Part shown: one piece after another, positions 6,755-15,295 of the stretch
Layout: each line of letters opens with the position of its first letter
Numbering within the stretch: position 1 is the first letter of the stretch
DNA from: Flagellimonas taeanensis
Lineage (GTDB): Bacteria; Bacteroidota; Bacteroidia; Flavobacteriales; Flavobacteriaceae
Direction: 5' to 3'
Length of the DNA: 64,000 nucleotides
Assembly: GCF_003584105.1 (NCBI RefSeq)
Contig: NZ_QXFO01000025.1
Coordinates: 1 to 64,000 of the forward strand
Made by a program: the position numbers and the translations under genes
Notes under the pieces: model-generated
Told to the model about the DNA's origin: nothing
The model's input: only the letters and a program-made list of their open reading frames with translations
Database searches by the model: none

Positions 6755-9211
6755 ATGGAATATTTTTTGGAAGTTGTTCTTCCCATCCCATTAGAAAAAC
6801 TTTTTACCTATAGCATAACCCAACGGGAGGCGGACTTTATCCAATCGGGAATGCGCGTTGCCGTTCCCTTTGGGAAGTCAAAGATATACACGGCCCTGGC
6901 CTATCGGGTGCACCAAAATGCCCCGACCGCATACGAAGCCAAGGAAATCTACCAAATTCTGGATGATGTTCCCCTCGTAGGTCCATTTCAGCTGCAACAT
7001 TGGGAATGGTTGGCCAAATATTACATGTGTACCTTGGGGGAAGTGATCCGTAGTGCCTTGCCTAGTGCCTTTTTATTGGAAAGTGAGACCTTGATACTCC
7101 CTAACAAGGAGACTGTTGTGGATGAAATGGAACTCAGTGACGATGAGTTTCTGATCTATGAAGCATTGCAGCACCAATCTGCGCTGAAGGTTCAGGAAAT
7201 AAGCGATATCGTGGACAAGAAAAATGTACTTTCCCTGATCAATGGATTGGTGCAAAAGGGGGTGGTCCAACAAAAGGAAGAACTCTATGAGCAGTACAAG
7301 CCCAAATTGGTCCGTTATGTGAAACTTTCCGAAAAATATGACGATGACCAACAATTGGAAGAACTGCTGAACGAACTTTCCAGGGCCCCCAAACAGAGCC
7401 ATGTCGTACTGTCCCTTTTTCAGCTGCGGAGCGGGAACAACAAGCCCATTCCCATCACCGATCTGGAAAAGCAAAGTGGCAGCTCCAAGGCCGTGATCAA
7501 GGCCCTCATCGATAAAGATATTCTAAAAGAATATCAGATCAGGCAGGATCGGGTGGTGTACGATGAGGAATCCGAGGAGGCTCGGAACATTGCCCTGAAC
7601 GAACACCAAAGCAAGGCACTGGAGGATATCAACAAAGGTTTTGCGGAGGACAGACCAGTTTTGCTGCATGGGGTCACTTCATCAGGAAAAACTGAGGTGT
7701 ATGTGAAATTGATCCAGCAATGTCTGGACGGTGGCCGACAGGCACTCTATCTCTTGCCTGAAATTGCGCTTACCTCCCAGTTGATCAATAGGTTGAGGGA
7801 CTATTTTGGACACAAAGTGTCCGTTTATCATTCCAAGTATAGCATCCACGAACGGGTCGAGGTCTGGAACAATGTGCTGAAAAACGCCGAGAAGGCACAG
7901 ATTGTCATTGGTGCGCGTTCCTCCCTGTTTTTGCCTTTTTCCAACTTGGGGCTCATCGTGGTGGATGAGGAGCATGAAAGCTCCTTCAAGCAATTTGATC
8001 CCGCGCCGAGATACCATGCCCGTGATGCAGCTATTGTGCTGGCCTCACTGCACAAGGCCCATACCGTTTTAGGGTCGGCCACACCCAGCATAGAGAGCAT
8101 GCACAACGCCAGAAAGGGGAAGTATGGTTATGCTTCCATTGATCAGAGATATGGAAATGTACTGATGCCCGACATCAACTTGGTGGATATTAAGGAGGCC
8201 ACCCGAAAGAAACGGATGAAGGGTCATTTTTCCGAAACCCTGATCAATGCCATTTCCGAAACGTTGGAAGCAGGGGAGCAGGTCATCCTTTTTCAGAACC
8301 GAAGGGGGTTTGCCCCATTGGTGGAGTGCACTACCTGCGGGCACGTGGCCCAATGCCCCAACTGCGATGTGAGCTTGACCTATCACCAGCGCATCAATCA
8401 GCTTCGGTGCCACTATTGCGGTTACCATATGGCGTTGCAACAGGCCTGCCTGGCCTGCGGGAGCCCCACTTTGGACAAGAAAGGATTTGGAACGGAACAG
8501 GTCCAGGAAGAATTGGGTCAATTGTTCCCCGAAATCAATGTGGGACGAATGGATTTGGACACGACACGGGGAAAGTATGCCTATGAGAAAATCATTTCCG
8601 CCTTTGAGAACCAAGAGATGGATATTCTGGTGGGTACCCAAATGGTGACCAAGGGACTGGATTTCAGGAATGTAAGCTTAGTGGGCATCATGAATGCGGA
8701 TACCATGCTCAATTTTCCCGATTACCGTGCCCACGAGCGGAGTTTTCAAATGCTCACCCAGGTAGCGGGTAGGGCAGGACGGACCCGGAAAAGGGGAAAG
8801 GTGCTGATACAGACATACAATCCCTACCATCAGATCCTGCAGCAGGTCACTACCAATGATTATGATAAAATGTTCGCGGAACAGTTGTACGAGCGCGAAC
8901 AGTTCAAATACCCACCTTTGGTGCGGATCATCAAGATTACGCTTAAGGACAGGGACTTCAACAAACTGAACGAGGCTGCCCAATGGTTGGCCGAGTCGCT
9001 CCGCAATGTGCTCGGACATCAAATTTTGGGGCCGGAATACCCTCCTGTGGGTAGGATACGGCGGGATTACCTGAAAAACATCTTGATCAAGATCCCAAAA
9101 AAACAGTCGTTGGCACAAACAAAAAATAGCATTAAAAGAATTGAAAAATCCTTCAATGCTATTTCAAAGTATAAAAGTGTAAGACTGGTCTACAATGTGG
9201 ACCACATATAG
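6755..9211 (+). CDS. priA: Primosomal protein N' (replication restart helicase)
   Basis: 818 residues, a normal length for PriA in this phylum. PriA recognises stalled forks and D-loops and reloads the replicative helicase. The N-terminal DNA-binding domain begins MEYFLEVVLPIPLEKLFTYSI. The superfamily II helicase core has Walker A GVTSSGKTEVY and DEEH box VVDEEHESSFKQ. Eight zinc-binding cysteines occur in the CTTCGHVAQCPNC...CHYCGY...CLACGS insertion. Motifs GTQMVTKGLDF and QVAGRAGR complete the helicase. It is the last gene of the nadC operon and converges on the LytTR regulator 8 bp away. Confidence 0.96.
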   Translation: MEYFLEVVLPIPLEKLFTYSITQREADFIQSGMRVAVPFGKSKIYTALAYRVHQNAPTAYEAKEIYQILDDVPLVGPFQLQHWEWLAKYYMCTLGEVIRSALPSAFLLESETLILPNKETVVDEMELSDDEFLIYEALQHQSALKVQEISDIVDKKNVLSLINGLVQKGVVQQKEELYEQYKPKLVRYVKLSEKYDDDQQLEELLNELSRAPKQSHVVLSLFQLRSGNNKPIPITDLEKQSGSSKAVIKALIDKDILKEYQIRQDRVVYDEESEEARNIALNEHQSKALEDINKGFAEDRPVLLHGVTSSGKTEVYVKLIQQCLDGGRQALYLLPEIALTSQLINRLRDYFGHKVSVYHSKYSIHERVEVWNNVLKNAEKAQIVIGARSSLFLPFSNLGLIVVDEEHESSFKQFDPAPRYHARDAAIVLASLHKAHTVLGSATPSIESMHNARKGKYGYASIDQRYGNVLMPDINLVDIKEATRKKRMKGHFSETLINAISETLEAGEQVILFQNRRGFAPLVECTTCGHVAQCPNCDVSLTYHQRINQLRCHYCGYHMALQQACLACGSPTLDKKGFGTEQVQEELGQLFPEINVGRMDLDTTRGKYAYEKIISAFENQEMDILVGTQMVTKGLDFRNVSLVGIMNADTMLNFPDYRAHERSFQMLTQVAGRAGRTRKRGKVLIQTYNPYHQILQQVTTNDYDKMFAEQLYEREQFKYPPLVRIIKITLKDRDFNKLNEAAQWLAESLRNVLGHQILGPEYPPVGRIRRDYLKNILIKIPKKQSLAQTKNSIKRIEKSFNAISKYKSVRLVYNVDHI

Positions 9212-9218
9212 CTTTTGA

Positions 9219-9911
9219 CTATACGTTGGCGAGCGCTTCTGCCAGCTCCGTCTTTTTGTTTCTGCTCAATGGAATCTGTCTGCCACCGACCTCAACATTT
9301 TTACTGTTGAATTTCTCGATTTTTTCCAGATTCACGATGTACGATTTATGGATACGCAGAAATTTTTCGGCAGGCAACTGCTGTTCAAAAGATTTCATGG
9401 TGGACAAGATCACGATATTGGCTTCATCGGTCACCAATTTAATGTAATCCCCGAGTGCCTCGATCCATTTAATGTCGTTTAGGATAACCTTACGTTTCTT
9501 AAGGTTGCTCTTTACAAAAATGTGCTCTTCGTCCTCATCTACCCGGTTCAATTGCTCAAATTTGGCAACAGCTCTTTTTACGGAAGCCTCAAAACGGGCC
9601 AAGGTGATGGGTTTGTGAAGGTAATCGGTCACGTCATAATCAAATGCCTTGAGGGCATAGTCAGGTTTTCCTGTGATCAAAATGACTTGTGGTGGGTTCT
9701 CTAGGGCCTCTAGAAGGTCAAAACCACTGATGATCGGCATTTCAACATCCAAGAAGATAAGGTCGATGTCGTGGTTTTTCAGGCCATTTTTGGCTTCAAT
9801 GGCGTTGCTGTACTCGGCAACCAAAGCAAGATGTGGATGATTGTTGACCAATTTTGCAACGGCCATCCGCTGCATGGAAGAATCGTCTACAATTATACTT
9901 TTTAATTTCAT
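9219..9911 (-). CDS. LytTR-family response regulator (orphan)
   Basis: 230 residues. The receiver domain spans about 1-120, with acidic residues Asp9/Asp10, phospho-acceptor Asp55 (LIFLDVEMP) and Lys100 (LHKPI). A LytTR DNA-binding domain follows at about 130-228 (IKWIEALGDYIKLV...FLRIHKSYIVNLEKIEKF). Proteins of this type usually pair with a 7TM or LytS-like sensor kinase, but no kinase gene adjoins it. It is transcribed alone and converges with priA. Targets are unknown. Confidence 0.9.
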   Translation of the reverse strand: MKLKSIIVDDSSMQRMAVAKLVNNHPHLALVAEYSNAIEAKNGLKNHDIDLIFLDVEMPIISGFDLLEALENPPQVILITGKPDYALKAFDYDVTDYLHKPITLARFEASVKRAVAKFEQLNRVDEDEEHIFVKSNLKKRKVILNDIKWIEALGDYIKLVTDEANIVILSTMKSFEQQLPAEKFLRIHKSYIVNLEKIEKFNSKNVEVGGRQIPLSRNKKTELAEALANV

Positions 9912-10094
9912 AGAATGGGGTGATTTGTAGGGTTTTAAATCATCGGCAAATTACATAAAAAAGACGCTTAGGAGCAACAAAAGATGTAAACATGGTCTAT
10001 TTTGTTGTGTATATTACCATTTACGTTATTTAGGTTTATTGGGTTCATCGGTGTTGATAACTCTTGTACTTTAAACGAAGTTTTATCGGTTTTC

Positions 10095-10125
10095 TTGCAA
10101 GGGGATGGAATAATTATTACTTTTG
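10095..10125 (+). promoter_or_regulatory. rpsF operon promoter
   Basis: A -33 TTG (10095-10097) is separated by 20 bp from a perfect -7 box TACTTTTG (10118-10125). It lies 23 bp upstream of the chosen rpsF ATG and inside the longer open frame starting at 10064, which therefore is not the real start. Confidence 0.8.
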
Positions 10126-10147
10126 CGCTCCTTTAAAAATATATAAT

Positions 10148-10486
10148 ATGAACCATTACGAAACTGTTTTCATTTTGAATCCCGTTCTATCTGAGACCCA
10201 GATAGAGGAAACAGTCAAGAAATTCGAGGATTTCTTGATTACGAATGGTGCCAAAATGGTCTCCAAGGAAGATTGGGGACTTAAAAAATTGGCCTATCCC
10301 ATTCAGCACAAAAAAAGTGGTTTTTACCACTTGTTCGAATTCACCGCTCCCGGTGAGGCCATTGGCCCCTACGAGTTGGAATTCAGGAGAGATGAGCGCA
10401 TCATGCGTTTCTTGACCGTTAAACTGGACAAGCATGCAATTGCTTGGGCAGAGAAAAGAAGAACCAAATTAAAAGCAAACGCATAG
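10148..10486 (+). CDS. rpsF: 30S ribosomal protein S6
   Basis: 112 residues from the ATG at 10148 ([16 protein letters not shown]). The upstream in-frame extension is discarded because it would include the promoter. The protein shows the S6 fold signatures YETVFIL near the N terminus, [18 protein letters not shown] in the middle and [12 protein letters not shown] near the C terminus. S6 binds 16S rRNA together with S18, whose gene follows 4 bp after the stop. First gene of a three-gene ribosomal operon. Confidence 0.97.
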   Translation: MNHYETVFILNPVLSETQIEETVKKFEDFLITNGAKMVSKEDWGLKKLAYPIQHKKSGFYHLFEFTAPGEAIGPYELEFRRDERIMRFLTVKLDKHAIAWAEKRRTKLKANA

Positions 10487-10490
10487 GGAC

Positions 10491-10787
10491 ATGGCATCCA
10501 TAGAACAACAAGCAAAAGCAAAAAAGGACGGGGAAATCAGATATTTGACCCCTCTCAATATTGAGACCAACAAGCAAAAGAAATATTGCAGGTTCAAGAA
10601 ATCAGGTATCAAATACATTGATTACAAAGACCCGGATTTCTTGATGAAATTGGTGAACGAGCAAGGAAAATTGTTGCCTAGAAGACTTACAGGTACTTCC
10701 TTGAAATACCAGAGAAAAGTGGCCCAGGCCGTTAAGCGTGCCCGTCACATTGCGTTAATGCCGTACGTTGGCGATATGTTGAAATAA
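10491..10787 (+). CDS. rpsR: 30S ribosomal protein S18
   Basis: 98 residues. It has the S18 core [36 protein letters not shown] with the [29 protein letters not shown] tail that binds 16S rRNA. It lies between rpsF and rplI, as in most bacteria, with gaps of 4 and 13 bp. Slightly longer than enterobacterial S18 because of a Lys-rich N-terminal extension, which is common in Bacteroidetes. Confidence 0.97.
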   Translation: MASIEQQAKAKKDGEIRYLTPLNIETNKQKKYCRFKKSGIKYIDYKDPDFLMKLVNEQGKLLPRRLTGTSLKYQRKVAQAVKRARHIALMPYVGDMLK

Positions 10788-10800
10788 AAAATACCGGAGA

Positions 10801-11253
10801 ATGGAACTTATTCTAAGAGAAGATGTACAGGATTTGGGATTTAAGGATGATATCGTTTCCGTAAAGAACGGTTACGGCAGAAACTACCTTATCCCACAAG
10901 GTTTGGCCACATTGGCCACGCCATCTGCCAAAAAAGTTTTGGCCGAGAACCTTAAGCAAAGAGCCCACAAAGAGAAGAAAATCGTTGATGAGGCTACCAA
11001 GATTGCCGAAGCCCTAAAACAATTACAGATCCGCATCGCTGCCAAGGCAGGTGCCGGAGACAAATTGTTCGGGTCGGTGACCAATATTGACCTTGCTGCC
11101 GCTTTGGACAAGGAAGGACACCAGATCGATAGAAAATTCATCAATATCAAAGGTGGAGCTATCAAAAGGGTAGGTCCTTATGAGGCTGTTATCAGACTTC
11201 ACAGGGAAGTTGTATTGGAATTCCCTTTTGAAGTGATCGCCGAGGCGAACTAA
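10801..11253 (+). CDS. rplI: 50S ribosomal protein L9
   Basis: 150 residues. The N-terminal rRNA-binding domain carries MELILREDVQDLGFKDDIVSVKNGYGRNYLIPQG. A long connecting helix (about 40-80, rich in Lys/Glu/Ala) leads to the C-terminal domain with GDKLFGSVTNIDLAAAL. It is the last gene of the rpsF-rpsR-rplI operon and is followed by a strong terminator 24 bp after its stop. Confidence 0.97.
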   Translation: MELILREDVQDLGFKDDIVSVKNGYGRNYLIPQGLATLATPSAKKVLAENLKQRAHKEKKIVDEATKIAEALKQLQIRIAAKAGAGDKLFGSVTNIDLAAALDKEGHQIDRKFINIKGGAIKRVGPYEAVIRLHREVVLEFPFEVIAEAN

Positions 11254-11277
11254 CGATCAAATGTGATATGATTTTAG

Positions 11278-11305
11278 AGGGCCGTGCTTGCATGGCCCTT
11301 TTTTT
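11278..11305 (+). terminator. Terminator of the rpsF-rpsR-rplI operon
   Basis: A 10-bp stem with one G-T wobble (11278-11287 with 11290-11299) has a 2-nt apparent loop and is followed by an uninterrupted run of T residues on the plus strand. Confidence 0.85.
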
Positions 11306-11339
11306 GTTTCCGTTTTTGTGCATCAAAAACCACTCTTAC

Positions 11340-11347
11340 TATTTTTG
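11340..11347 (+). promoter_or_regulatory. -7 box of the DUF6495 gene, very close to its start codon
   Basis: TATTTTTG is a perfect TAnnTTTG match, only 4 bp before the ATG at 11352. A start site about 5-7 nt downstream would give a leaderless or nearly leaderless mRNA. Confidence 0.6.
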
Positions 11348-11351
11348 CACC

Positions 11352-11822
11352 ATGAAGTACAAACGATTGACCAAGGAACAATTGGAGGAACTGCATCCGG
11401 AGTTCATCAATTTTTTGGCCACACAATCCATCACCGCCGAAGAATGGGCAACCCTTAAAGCGGATAAGCCCGAGGTTGCCGAAGAGGAAATCGATGTGTT
11501 CAGCGACCTGATCTGGGAAGGGGTGTTGTCCAAAGTGGAATACCTGGAGAACATTTCCGAACAGCACATGCACCTGTTCCACCTCACGGAGAAGGAAATG
11601 AAGCTCCTTTCCGTAAAAGTCCTGAATCCTGAGATTGACCTGCGGACCAATGAAGGGTTTGGGTGGTTCAAGCGCAATTTCCAGTCCGATTTCGTGGAAT
11701 ACCTTACCGCATCCAAGGCCTATGGCGAGGACAAGAACGTGGACAAGTTTGAACTTTTGAAGCAAGGGGCCGTCATCACCAAAGGTGAGCTCTACCAATG
11801 GTTTGAGCAGATTATGGAGTGA
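11352..11822 (+). CDS. DUF6495 family protein (function unknown)
   Basis: 156 residues from the ATG at 11352 (MKYKRLTKEQLEELHPEFINFLATQSI). The longer frame from 11268 is rejected because it runs through the rplI terminator and the promoter box. The protein is acidic, soluble and mostly helical by composition, with no signal peptide or membrane segment. I recognise it as a small family restricted to Flavobacteriia (DUF6495, from memory); no activity is known. It stands alone between the rplI terminator and hisS. Confidence 0.7.
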   Translation: MKYKRLTKEQLEELHPEFINFLATQSITAEEWATLKADKPEVAEEEIDVFSDLIWEGVLSKVEYLENISEQHMHLFHLTEKEMKLLSVKVLNPEIDLRTNEGFGWFKRNFQSDFVEYLTASKAYGEDKNVDKFELLKQGAVITKGELYQWFEQIME

Positions 11823-11874
11823 TTCAGGTTTTAAGTAAAGGGCCATTGGTAAAGGGTAAAAGGTTGCGTAAAAT

Positions 11875-11909
11875 GTCATTTTGAGGAAGAAAAGCGACCG
11901 AAGAATCCC
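11875..11909. repeat. Dispersed palindrome-like repeat (degenerate copy)
   Basis: It begins GTCATTTTGAGG and ends CGACCGAAGAATCC. This is the same GTCA...GAG...CGAAGAAT layout as the element at 2131-2155 but with a less perfect stem. It lies between the DUF6495 gene and hisS. Confidence 0.5.
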
Positions 11910-11938
11910 TTAACCCTATACCTTTCATCTCTACGCCT

Positions 11939-11967
11939 TTGATCCATTCACCAAAACCGTATATTTG
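11939..11967 (+). promoter_or_regulatory. hisS promoter
   Basis: TTG (11939-11941), 18-bp spacer and perfect -7 box TATATTTG (11960-11967), 22 bp before the hisS ATG. Confidence 0.75.
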
Positions 11968-11988
11968 CACCAGAATTTTAAAAACCAC

Positions 11989-13377
11989 ATGGCACAGAAA
12001 CCATCCATACCCAAAGGGACCCGCGATTTTTCACCTGCAGAGGTCGCTAAGCGCAACTATATCATCCAAAACATCAAAAAACATTTTGAAACCTTTGGTT
12101 TCATGCCGATAGAGACCCCATCTTTTGAAAATTCGGACACCTTGATGGGCAAATATGGGGAAGAAGGCGACCGCTTGATTTTTAAGATTTTGAATTCTGG
12201 GGATTTTATTTCCAAAGTGGATGATGTCACCTATAGCTCCAAGAATTCGGCATCCCTTACGCCAAAAATATCGGAAAAGGCCCTTCGTTATGACCTTACC
12301 GTGCCCTTTGCCCGCTATGTGGTGATGCACCAGAACGAAATAGATTTCCCTTTTAAAAGATACCAGATTCAACCCGTTTGGCGTGCCGATAGGCCCCAAA
12401 AAGGCCGTTTCCGTGAGTTTTACCAGTGTGATGCCGATGTGGTAGGGGCCAATTCCCTGTTGCAGGAAGCGGAATTTGTGCAACTCTACGATGCCGTTTT
12501 CACCGATTTGGGCTTGAAGGGCACCACCATCAAGATCAACAACCGCAAAATCCTGTCTGGCATTGCCGAAGTGATCGGGGCCAAGCATTTGTTGGTCGAT
12601 TTTACGGTGGCCCTTGATAAATTGGACAAGATAGGAGAGGAGAAGGTGAAGGCCGAAATGATGGAAAAGGGCATTTCCGAGAATGCCATAGCCAAAGCAC
12701 AGCCCTTGTTCGAGATGACAGGCTCTGCTTCGGAACAACTGGAGCAACTAAAAACCCTGCTTGCCAACTCTGAAGTGGGCATGCTCGGGGTTACGGAACT
12801 GGAAGAGATCATTTCTACCGTTGGGATGATCGGGCTACAGTCTGCCCAATTGCAATTGGACGTGACCTTGGCACGTGGGCTCAACTACTATACGGGGGCC
12901 ATTTTTGAAGTGGCCGCTCCCGAAGGTGTGAGCATGGGTTCCATTGGAGGGGGAGGCCGCTACGATGACCTTACCGGAATCTTTGGTTTGAAGGACGTTA
13001 GTGGTGTGGGCATTTCCTTTGGATTGGACCGCATCTATCTCGTTTTGGAAGAATTGGGCCTATTTCCGGACAGTCTGGACACTTCGTTGGATGTGCTCTG
13101 CCTCAACTTTGGAAAACAGGAAGGTTTGGCTGCCCTCAAATTGGTGTCCTCTTTGCGCAAACTGGGCTTAAGGGCCGATTTGTACCCCATGGATGCCAAA
13201 ATGCAAAAGCAGTTCAAGTATGCCGATAAGCGGGGAGTTCCCTATGTGGTCCTTTTGGGCGAGCAGGAACTTGCCGAAGGCAATTTTGTAGCGAAGAACA
13301 TGAAAACAGGCGACCAGAAAGCTTATGGTCTGGATGCTTTTGCACAATTTGCAGAAGCCGTCAAATCCGACTTTTAA
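11989..13377 (+). CDS. hisS: Histidyl-tRNA synthetase
   Basis: 462 residues from ATG 11989 (MAQKPSIPKGTRDFSP); the in-frame TTG at 11965 overlaps the promoter box and is rejected. Class II synthetase that charges tRNA-His. Motif 1 lies in the N-terminal region, motif 2 is YQIQPVWRADRPQKGRFREFYQCDAD, and the histidine-binding loops are GLNYYTGAIFEV and GGGRYDDLTGIFG. The C-terminal anticodon-binding domain starts around 365. Its 3' end overlaps the convergent NUDIX gene by 17 bp. Confidence 0.97.
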   Translation: MAQKPSIPKGTRDFSPAEVAKRNYIIQNIKKHFETFGFMPIETPSFENSDTLMGKYGEEGDRLIFKILNSGDFISKVDDVTYSSKNSASLTPKISEKALRYDLTVPFARYVVMHQNEIDFPFKRYQIQPVWRADRPQKGRFREFYQCDADVVGANSLLQEAEFVQLYDAVFTDLGLKGTTIKINNRKILSGIAEVIGAKHLLVDFTVALDKLDKIGEEKVKAEMMEKGISENAIAKAQPLFEMTGSASEQLEQLKTLLANSEVGMLGVTELEEIISTVGMIGLQSAQLQLDVTLARGLNYYTGAIFEVAAPEGVSMGSIGGGGRYDDLTGIFGLKDVSGVGISFGLDRIYLVLEELGLFPDSLDTSLDVLCLNFGKQEGLAALKLVSSLRKLGLRADLYPMDAKMQKQFKYADKRGVPYVVLLGEQELAEGNFVAKNMKTGDQKAYGLDAFAQFAEAVKSDF

Positions 13378-13909
13378 TCTCCTTAACGATGGTTTTGTAA
13401 TAGGTGGGGCCGTGGGGCACATATTTGGCCGCATTGGCCAATCCCCAGGTTTCCTCGGCAAATTTGAACAAGGGAATCAGGGCTAGATCATCCACTTCAC
13501 TGTCTTGCTTGGTCAATGTGGTCAGAGGAACCTTCAATTCGCATAGAAAAATGTGATGGAACTCTGCATCGATGAAATCTTCGGAAATTTTATGAATGGC
13601 CTTAAAAGTACCGATGGGCTCCAAGTCCGCTTCGGAAATGGTGAGTCCCACTTCCTCCTGTACTTCCCGGACCGCGGCAAGCGGAATGTTTTCTCCAGAG
13701 GCTACATGGCCGGCCACCGATACGTCCCAAAGTAGGGGATGGGTGTCCTTGTGTTTCCCGCGTTGTTGGATCAGTACCTTTCCTTCCTGAGTATAGAGCC
13801 AAACATGGATAGTAGGGTGCAATAGCCCTTTTCGGTGCGCTTCCGACTTCAAACAAGATTGTCCGGTCGGGTTGCCCTGTTCATCCAGAATGTCTACCAG
13901 CTCTTCCAT
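13361..13909 (-). CDS. NUDIX hydrolase, isopentenyl-diphosphate isomerase-like (YfcD type)
   Basis: 182 residues from the ATG at 13909 (MEELVDILDEQGNPTGQ); a 12-residue longer start exists but a weak -7 box (TATCTTTA, 13917-13924) lies between. The NUDIX box is complete: GENIPLAAVREVQEEVGL. The N-terminal ...LHPTIHVWLYTQEGKVLIQQRGKHKDTHPLLWDVSVAGHV segment is shared by IPP isomerases and YfcD-like proteins; the substrate cannot be decided from sequence. The gene ends inside the last 17 bp of hisS on the other strand. Confidence 0.8.
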   Translation of the reverse strand: MEELVDILDEQGNPTGQSCLKSEAHRKGLLHPTIHVWLYTQEGKVLIQQRGKHKDTHPLLWDVSVAGHVASGENIPLAAVREVQEEVGLTISEADLEPIGTFKAIHKISEDFIDAEFHHIFLCELKVPLTTLTKQDSEVDDLALIPLFKFAEETWGLANAAKYVPHGPTYYKTIVKEIKSRI

Positions 13910-14024
13910 AGATCCATAAAGATAGGAAATTGTTCCCTCGACCACGGATAGAAAGCAATAGTTCTTCCCGAAGATTTTCAGGCCATTTGAACCAGTCGTT
14001 AAAATCTCAGAACTACATGACTAC

Positions 14025-14092
14025 GTCACCCTGAACTTGGTTCAGGGTCTCATGTCAAACGGTATGCGATGCTGAAACAAGTTCAGCATGAC
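14025..14092. repeat. Pair of near-perfect palindromes in inverted arrangement
   Basis: The first (14028-14048) pairs ACCCTGAAC with GTTCAGGGT around TTG and is preceded by GTC. The second (14069-14089) pairs ATGCTGAA with TTCAGCAT around a 5-nt loop and ends in TGAC. They sit between the NUDIX and M42 peptidase genes. The GTCA...TGAC framing matches the pair at 2131-2205. They are not followed by T runs and so look like dispersed repeats, not terminators. Confidence 0.7.
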
Positions 14093-14105
14093 CATAGTCT
14101 ATGAA

Positions 14106-15194
14106 TTAGTCAAAATAGCTAAATGTCTCGCCCTCTTTGATGGTCAACAAGGTTTCGTAGATTAATCGGATCACGTTTTCCACATCGTCCTTGTGCACGG
14201 TCTCCACCGTAGTGTGCATGTAGCGCAATGGGAGCGATATCAGGGCAGAGGCCACGCCACCGTTGCTATAGGCAAAGGCGTCCGTATCCGTTCCGGTGTA
14301 TCTTGAGGAAGCCAATCGTTGGAACGGTATTTTTTTGCCTTCGGCCGTTTCGATGATACGTTCCCTAAGCTTGTTCTGCACCGCTGGGGCATAGGAAACC
14401 ACGGGTCCGGAACCTATCAAGATCTCACCTTCCTTCTTCTTGTCGATCATGGGCGTAGTAGTGTCATGGCACACATCGGTGACAATGGCCACGTTGGGCT
14501 TTATGGTCTGGGTGATCATTTCAGCTCCGCGCAGACCAATCTCTTCCTGCACCGAATTGGTCACATAGAGTCCAAACGGTAATTTTTTCTTGTTCTCGTG
14601 CAACAGACGCGCCACTTCGGCAATCATGAACCCACCTACACGGTTGTCCAGCGCACGGCACACGAACTTGTCCTTGTTTAGAATGTGGAACTGGTCGGGA
14701 TAGGTGATCACGCAGCCTACGTGCACCCCCATTTTCTCCACCTCGGCCTTGTCCTTGGCACCGATGTCGATGAAAATGTTCTCCAATTTTGGTGGTTCTT
14801 CCTTTCCGCGATCGCGGGTGTGGATGGCCGGCCAGCCGAAAACCCCTTTTACCACACCGTTCTTGGTGTGGATGTCCACCCACTTTGATGGTGCGATTTG
14901 GTGGTCGCTGCCCCCGTTTCGGATCACATACAGCAATCCGTTGTCGGTAATGTAGTTGACGTACCAAGAAATTTCATCCGAATGTCCCTCGATCACCACC
15001 CGGTATTTTGCCTTTGGGTTGATGACGGCCACTGCCGTTCCGTAGGTGTCCGTGATAAACTCGTCCACATAGGGTTTGAGGTAGTCCATCCAGATTTTCT
15101 GGCCTTCCCATTCGTAGCCCGTGGGCGAAGGATTGTTCAGGTATTTTTCTAAAAATTCAAGGGACTTTTTATTGATGATTTTCGCTGAAGCCAT
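14106..15194 (-). CDS. M42 family metallopeptidase (glutamyl aminopeptidase/endoglucanase type)
   Basis: 362 residues. Cytoplasmic cocatalytic di-metal aminopeptidase of the M42 (PepA/tetrahedral TET) family. Metal-ligand motifs are visible: VVIEGHSDEISWYVNYI near the N terminus, ALDNRVGGFMIAEV, the catalytic Glu pair in TNSVQEEIGLRGAEM, TDVCHDTTTP, and the late PLRYMHTTVETVHKDDVENV. Family members trim peptides from the N terminus. It is divergent from the DUF4294 gene. Confidence 0.9.
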   Translation of the reverse strand: MASAKIINKKSLEFLEKYLNNPSPTGYEWEGQKIWMDYLKPYVDEFITDTYGTAVAVINPKAKYRVVIEGHSDEISWYVNYITDNGLLYVIRNGGSDHQIAPSKWVDIHTKNGVVKGVFGWPAIHTRDRGKEEPPKLENIFIDIGAKDKAEVEKMGVHVGCVITYPDQFHILNKDKFVCRALDNRVGGFMIAEVARLLHENKKKLPFGLYVTNSVQEEIGLRGAEMITQTIKPNVAIVTDVCHDTTTPMIDKKKEGEILIGSGPVVSYAPAVQNKLRERIIETAEGKKIPFQRLASSRYTGTDTDAFAYSNGGVASALISLPLRYMHTTVETVHKDDVENVIRLIYETLLTIKEGETFSYFD

Positions 15195-15211
15195 GTATTT
15201 CGTTTAGTCCA

Positions 15212-15219
15212 CAAACTTA
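15212..15219 (-). promoter_or_regulatory. -7 box of the M42 peptidase gene
   Basis: On the minus strand the sequence reads TAAGTTTG, a perfect TAnnTTTG match 17 bp upstream of the start codon. No clear TTG is seen 19 bp further upstream. Confidence 0.55.
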
Positions 15220-15262
15220 AGAATATTCACTTTTATTTAATAGCAAATCATACCTTTATCCT

Positions 15263-15270
15263 TAATTTTG
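15263..15270 (+). promoter_or_regulatory. -7 box of the DUF4294 gene
   Basis: TAATTTTG is a perfect -7 match 25 bp before the ATG at 15296. With the box at 15212-15219 it makes a compact divergent promoter region of about 100 bp. Confidence 0.5.
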
Positions 15271-15295
15271 GTAGGACTTTTGAGAATTTGACCAA

